64,000 nt of DNA from Streptomyces pactum (GTDB lineage: Bacteria > Actinomycetota > Actinomycetes > Streptomycetales > Streptomycetaceae), in contig NZ_JACYXC010000001.1 of the NCBI RefSeq assembly GCF_016031615.1, positions 2,418,001-2,482,000 of the forward strand, in the 5' to 3' direction. This document shows positions 62,886-64,000 of the stretch, one piece after another (positions within the stretch are counted from its first letter, which is position 1; each line of letters opens with the position of its first letter). A model generated the notes under the pieces. That model was given only the letters and a program-made list of their open reading frames with translations. It did not search any database and was not told where the DNA came from. Position numbers and translations under genes: made by a program.

Positions 62886-63479
62886 TCAGCCCAGGTGCCC
62901 GGTGTCGTTCCAGCGTTCGATCGCCGGTTCGCCGTAGGCCCAGCCCAGGACCGACAGCGAGGTCGGATCCAGCCGCAGCCGTGCCGCGAAGGAGATGTCG
63001 AGGCCCAGCCAGCGGGCCGCCAGGGTGCGCAGGATGTGGCCGTGCGCGAAGACCAGGACGTCCCGGTCGGCGGAGCGTGCCCACGCCACCACCTCGTCCG
63101 CCCGGGCGGAGACCTGCGCCAGCGTCTCCCCCTCCGGCACCCCGTCCCGCCAGATGAGCCAGCCCGGCCGGACGGCCGCTATCTCGGCCGGGGTCATGCC
63201 CTCGTACGCGCCGTAGTCCCACTCCATCAGCGCGTCCCAGGTCTCGGCCCGGTCGCCGAAGCCGGCCAGTTCGCCGGTCTCCCGGGCCCGTACCAGCGGG
63301 CTGGTGCGCACCTCCACCCCCGGCAGCGAGGACCACGGGGCCCGGCGCAGCCGCTCCCCCAGCAGTTCCGCGCCGCGCCGCCCCTCGGCCAGGAGCGGGA
63401 TGTCGGTGCGGCCGGTGTGCTTGCCGGCGAGCGACCACTGCGTCTGCCCGTGCCGGGCCAGCAGGATGCGCGGTGCCAT
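62886..63479 (-). CDS. Histidine phosphatase family protein (phosphoglycerate mutase-like)
   Basis: The RHG motif (ILLARHGQTQWSLAGKHTGRTDIPL, residues 5-29) supplies the phospho-accepting His. VRTSPLVRARETGEL has the second Arg, MEWDYGAYEGMT the acid, and VLVFAHGHILRTLAARWL the second His. The 197 residues match small acid phosphatases of this superfamily; there are no transmembrane or signal segments. Substrates may be sugar phosphates or cobalamin-type intermediates, not readable here. ATG 63479 has AAAGG about 8 bases upstream. It is divergent from the last gene of the window. Confidence 0.92.
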   Translation of the reverse strand: MAPRILLARHGQTQWSLAGKHTGRTDIPLLAEGRRGAELLGERLRRAPWSSLPGVEVRTSPLVRARETGELAGFGDRAETWDALMEWDYGAYEGMTPAEIAAVRPGWLIWRDGVPEGETLAQVSARADEVVAWARSADRDVLVFAHGHILRTLAARWLGLDISFAARLRLDPTSLSVLGWAYGEPAIERWNDTGHLG

Positions 63480-63829
63480 GGGGAGGGCCTTTCAGCTGGT
63501 GCGGTTCGTGGAGCGGGTTCGTGGACCGGGTGATTTTCACGACAGGCGCGCGTCGGACCCGGCCGGCCCGTCACTCCGTCCCTCCATCATCGCTCACCTG
63601 ATCGTTATGCAACCTCCCGCCCCTCAGCAGCGTCTTCGTCCCCGGTGGAGCGGCCGCACCGGGGGTCTCGGGCCCCGGCGGAGCGCGCCGGCTCCGGGGG
63701 GACCGACCACAGATTCCGGGCCGCCCCACCCGGCGGGTCTCGGGGGCGGTGCGCGCGACGCACCGCTTACGCCGTACGGTTTGATGCGCGCCAATTGCGG
63801 CCCGCCTGATCATTTGGGAGAGCGTCCGG
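63480..63829. other. Divergent intergenic region
   Basis: 350 bases. An AT-richer stretch GATCGTTATGCAAC (63600-63613) may belong to the histidine phosphatase promoter (TTGCAT on the minus strand). CGTACGGTTTGATG near 63772-63785 may serve the rightward gene. No gene is seen. Confidence 0.4.
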
Positions 63830-64000
63830 ATGCCCCTCACCGTGCCCCGTACCGGAGCAGCGCCGGGCAGCAGGCCACGTTGGTGGACCGAGCTGCCGCT
63901 GGTCGCCGCGGTGTACCTCGCGTACTCGGCCGGCCGGCTGCTGGCCCGAGACGACGTGGACGCCGCCGTCGGCAACGGGCTGAGCATCCTCCGTCTCGAA
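63830..64000 (+). CDS. Start of a probable PAP2-type membrane phosphatase/transferase, cut by window end
   Basis: Only 57 codons are visible: a basic/polar N-terminus, then RPRWWTELPLVAAVYLAYSAGRLLAR, which looks like a first membrane helix, and a DDVDAAVGNGLSILRLE segment. This pattern resembles the N-terminus of Streptomyces PAP2/inositol phosphorylceramide synthase-like proteins as I remember them, but the phosphatase motifs would lie beyond the window. ATG 63830 has GGGAGAG about 8 bases upstream. Confidence 0.6.
   Translation, partial: MPLTVPRTGAAPGSRPRWWTELPLVAAVYLAYSAGRLLARDDVDAAVGNGLSILRLE

Overview
The window is a 64 kb piece of a very GC-rich actinobacterial chromosome, almost certainly Streptomyces or a close relative. 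The signs are strong G/C bias at third codon positions, many GTG and some TTG starts, several probable leaderless promoters, an AdpA-OrnA gene pair with one rare TTA leucine codon in adpA, and TetR/LacI/XRE/NsdA-like regulators typical of the group. From memory only, the order citrate synthase ... acyl-CoA carboxylase / HMG-CoA lyase / acyl-CoA dehydrogenase ... hexosaminidase ... glmS ... adpA-orn resembles the central S. coelicolor chromosome around SCO2736-SCO2800. The window is therefore mostly core genome, not an island; no IS element, prophage, CRISPR array or biosynthetic cluster was seen.

Layout. 1-5.6 kb: end of a copper-chaperone-like gene, citrate synthase, RecD2 helicase, ribokinase. 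6.0-9.8 kb: a coupled trio of a PEP/pyruvate-binding-domain protein, a repeat-rich open frame and a membrane protein. 10.1-11.1 kb: a membrane-anchored dual-specificity phosphatase. 11.4-17.9 kb: a probable sugar or cyclitol catabolic locus, with a divergent LacI regulator and a three-gene operon (Gfo/Idh oxidoreductase, DUF993 protein, TIM-barrel isomerase) joined by GTGA overlaps. 18.6-24.9 kb: a methyltransferase, a second TIM-barrel isomerase, an EamA exporter with a LysR regulator, and a lipoprotein. 25-42 kb: secreted S37 tripeptidyl aminopeptidase, single-chain ABC exporter, XRE regulator, methionine aminopeptidase, PLP-dependent ammonia-lyase, YheO-type regulator, agmatinase-like ureohydrolase, phosphatase-like protein, thioesterase II (frameshifted), acyl-CoA dehydrogenase and TetR. 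42.4-48.4 kb: a four-gene operon for branched-chain acyl-CoA (leucine/isovalerate-type) breakdown. 48.7-58.3 kb: GH20 hexosaminidase, DUF4429 protein, small leaderless gene, glmS, universal stress protein, adpA, oligoribonuclease, tRNA-His. 58.5-64 kb: a small conserved protein, spermidine-synthase-like enzyme, a small hypothetical, an NsdA-like regulator (frameshifted), a histidine phosphatase and the start of a membrane protein.

The most striking feature is not a gene. Many intergenic gaps are filled with degenerate GC-rich short repeats with little coding character. The same kind of material sits in frame inside two neighbouring proteins: about 150 residues in the Gfo/Idh oxidoreductase and about 100 in LacI. 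It also forms an apparent 1.1-kb leader between the LacI-type operator/promoter and the operon, an N-terminal extension on the methyltransferase, and a Gly/His tail on AdpA. In the oxidoreductase insert the repeat brings rare CTA and AGA codons, which points to expansion at the DNA level. Three genes are interrupted (thioesterase II, hexosaminidase signal peptide, NsdA-like regulator). Two of these are one-base losses, so assembly error must be excluded before biology is inferred.
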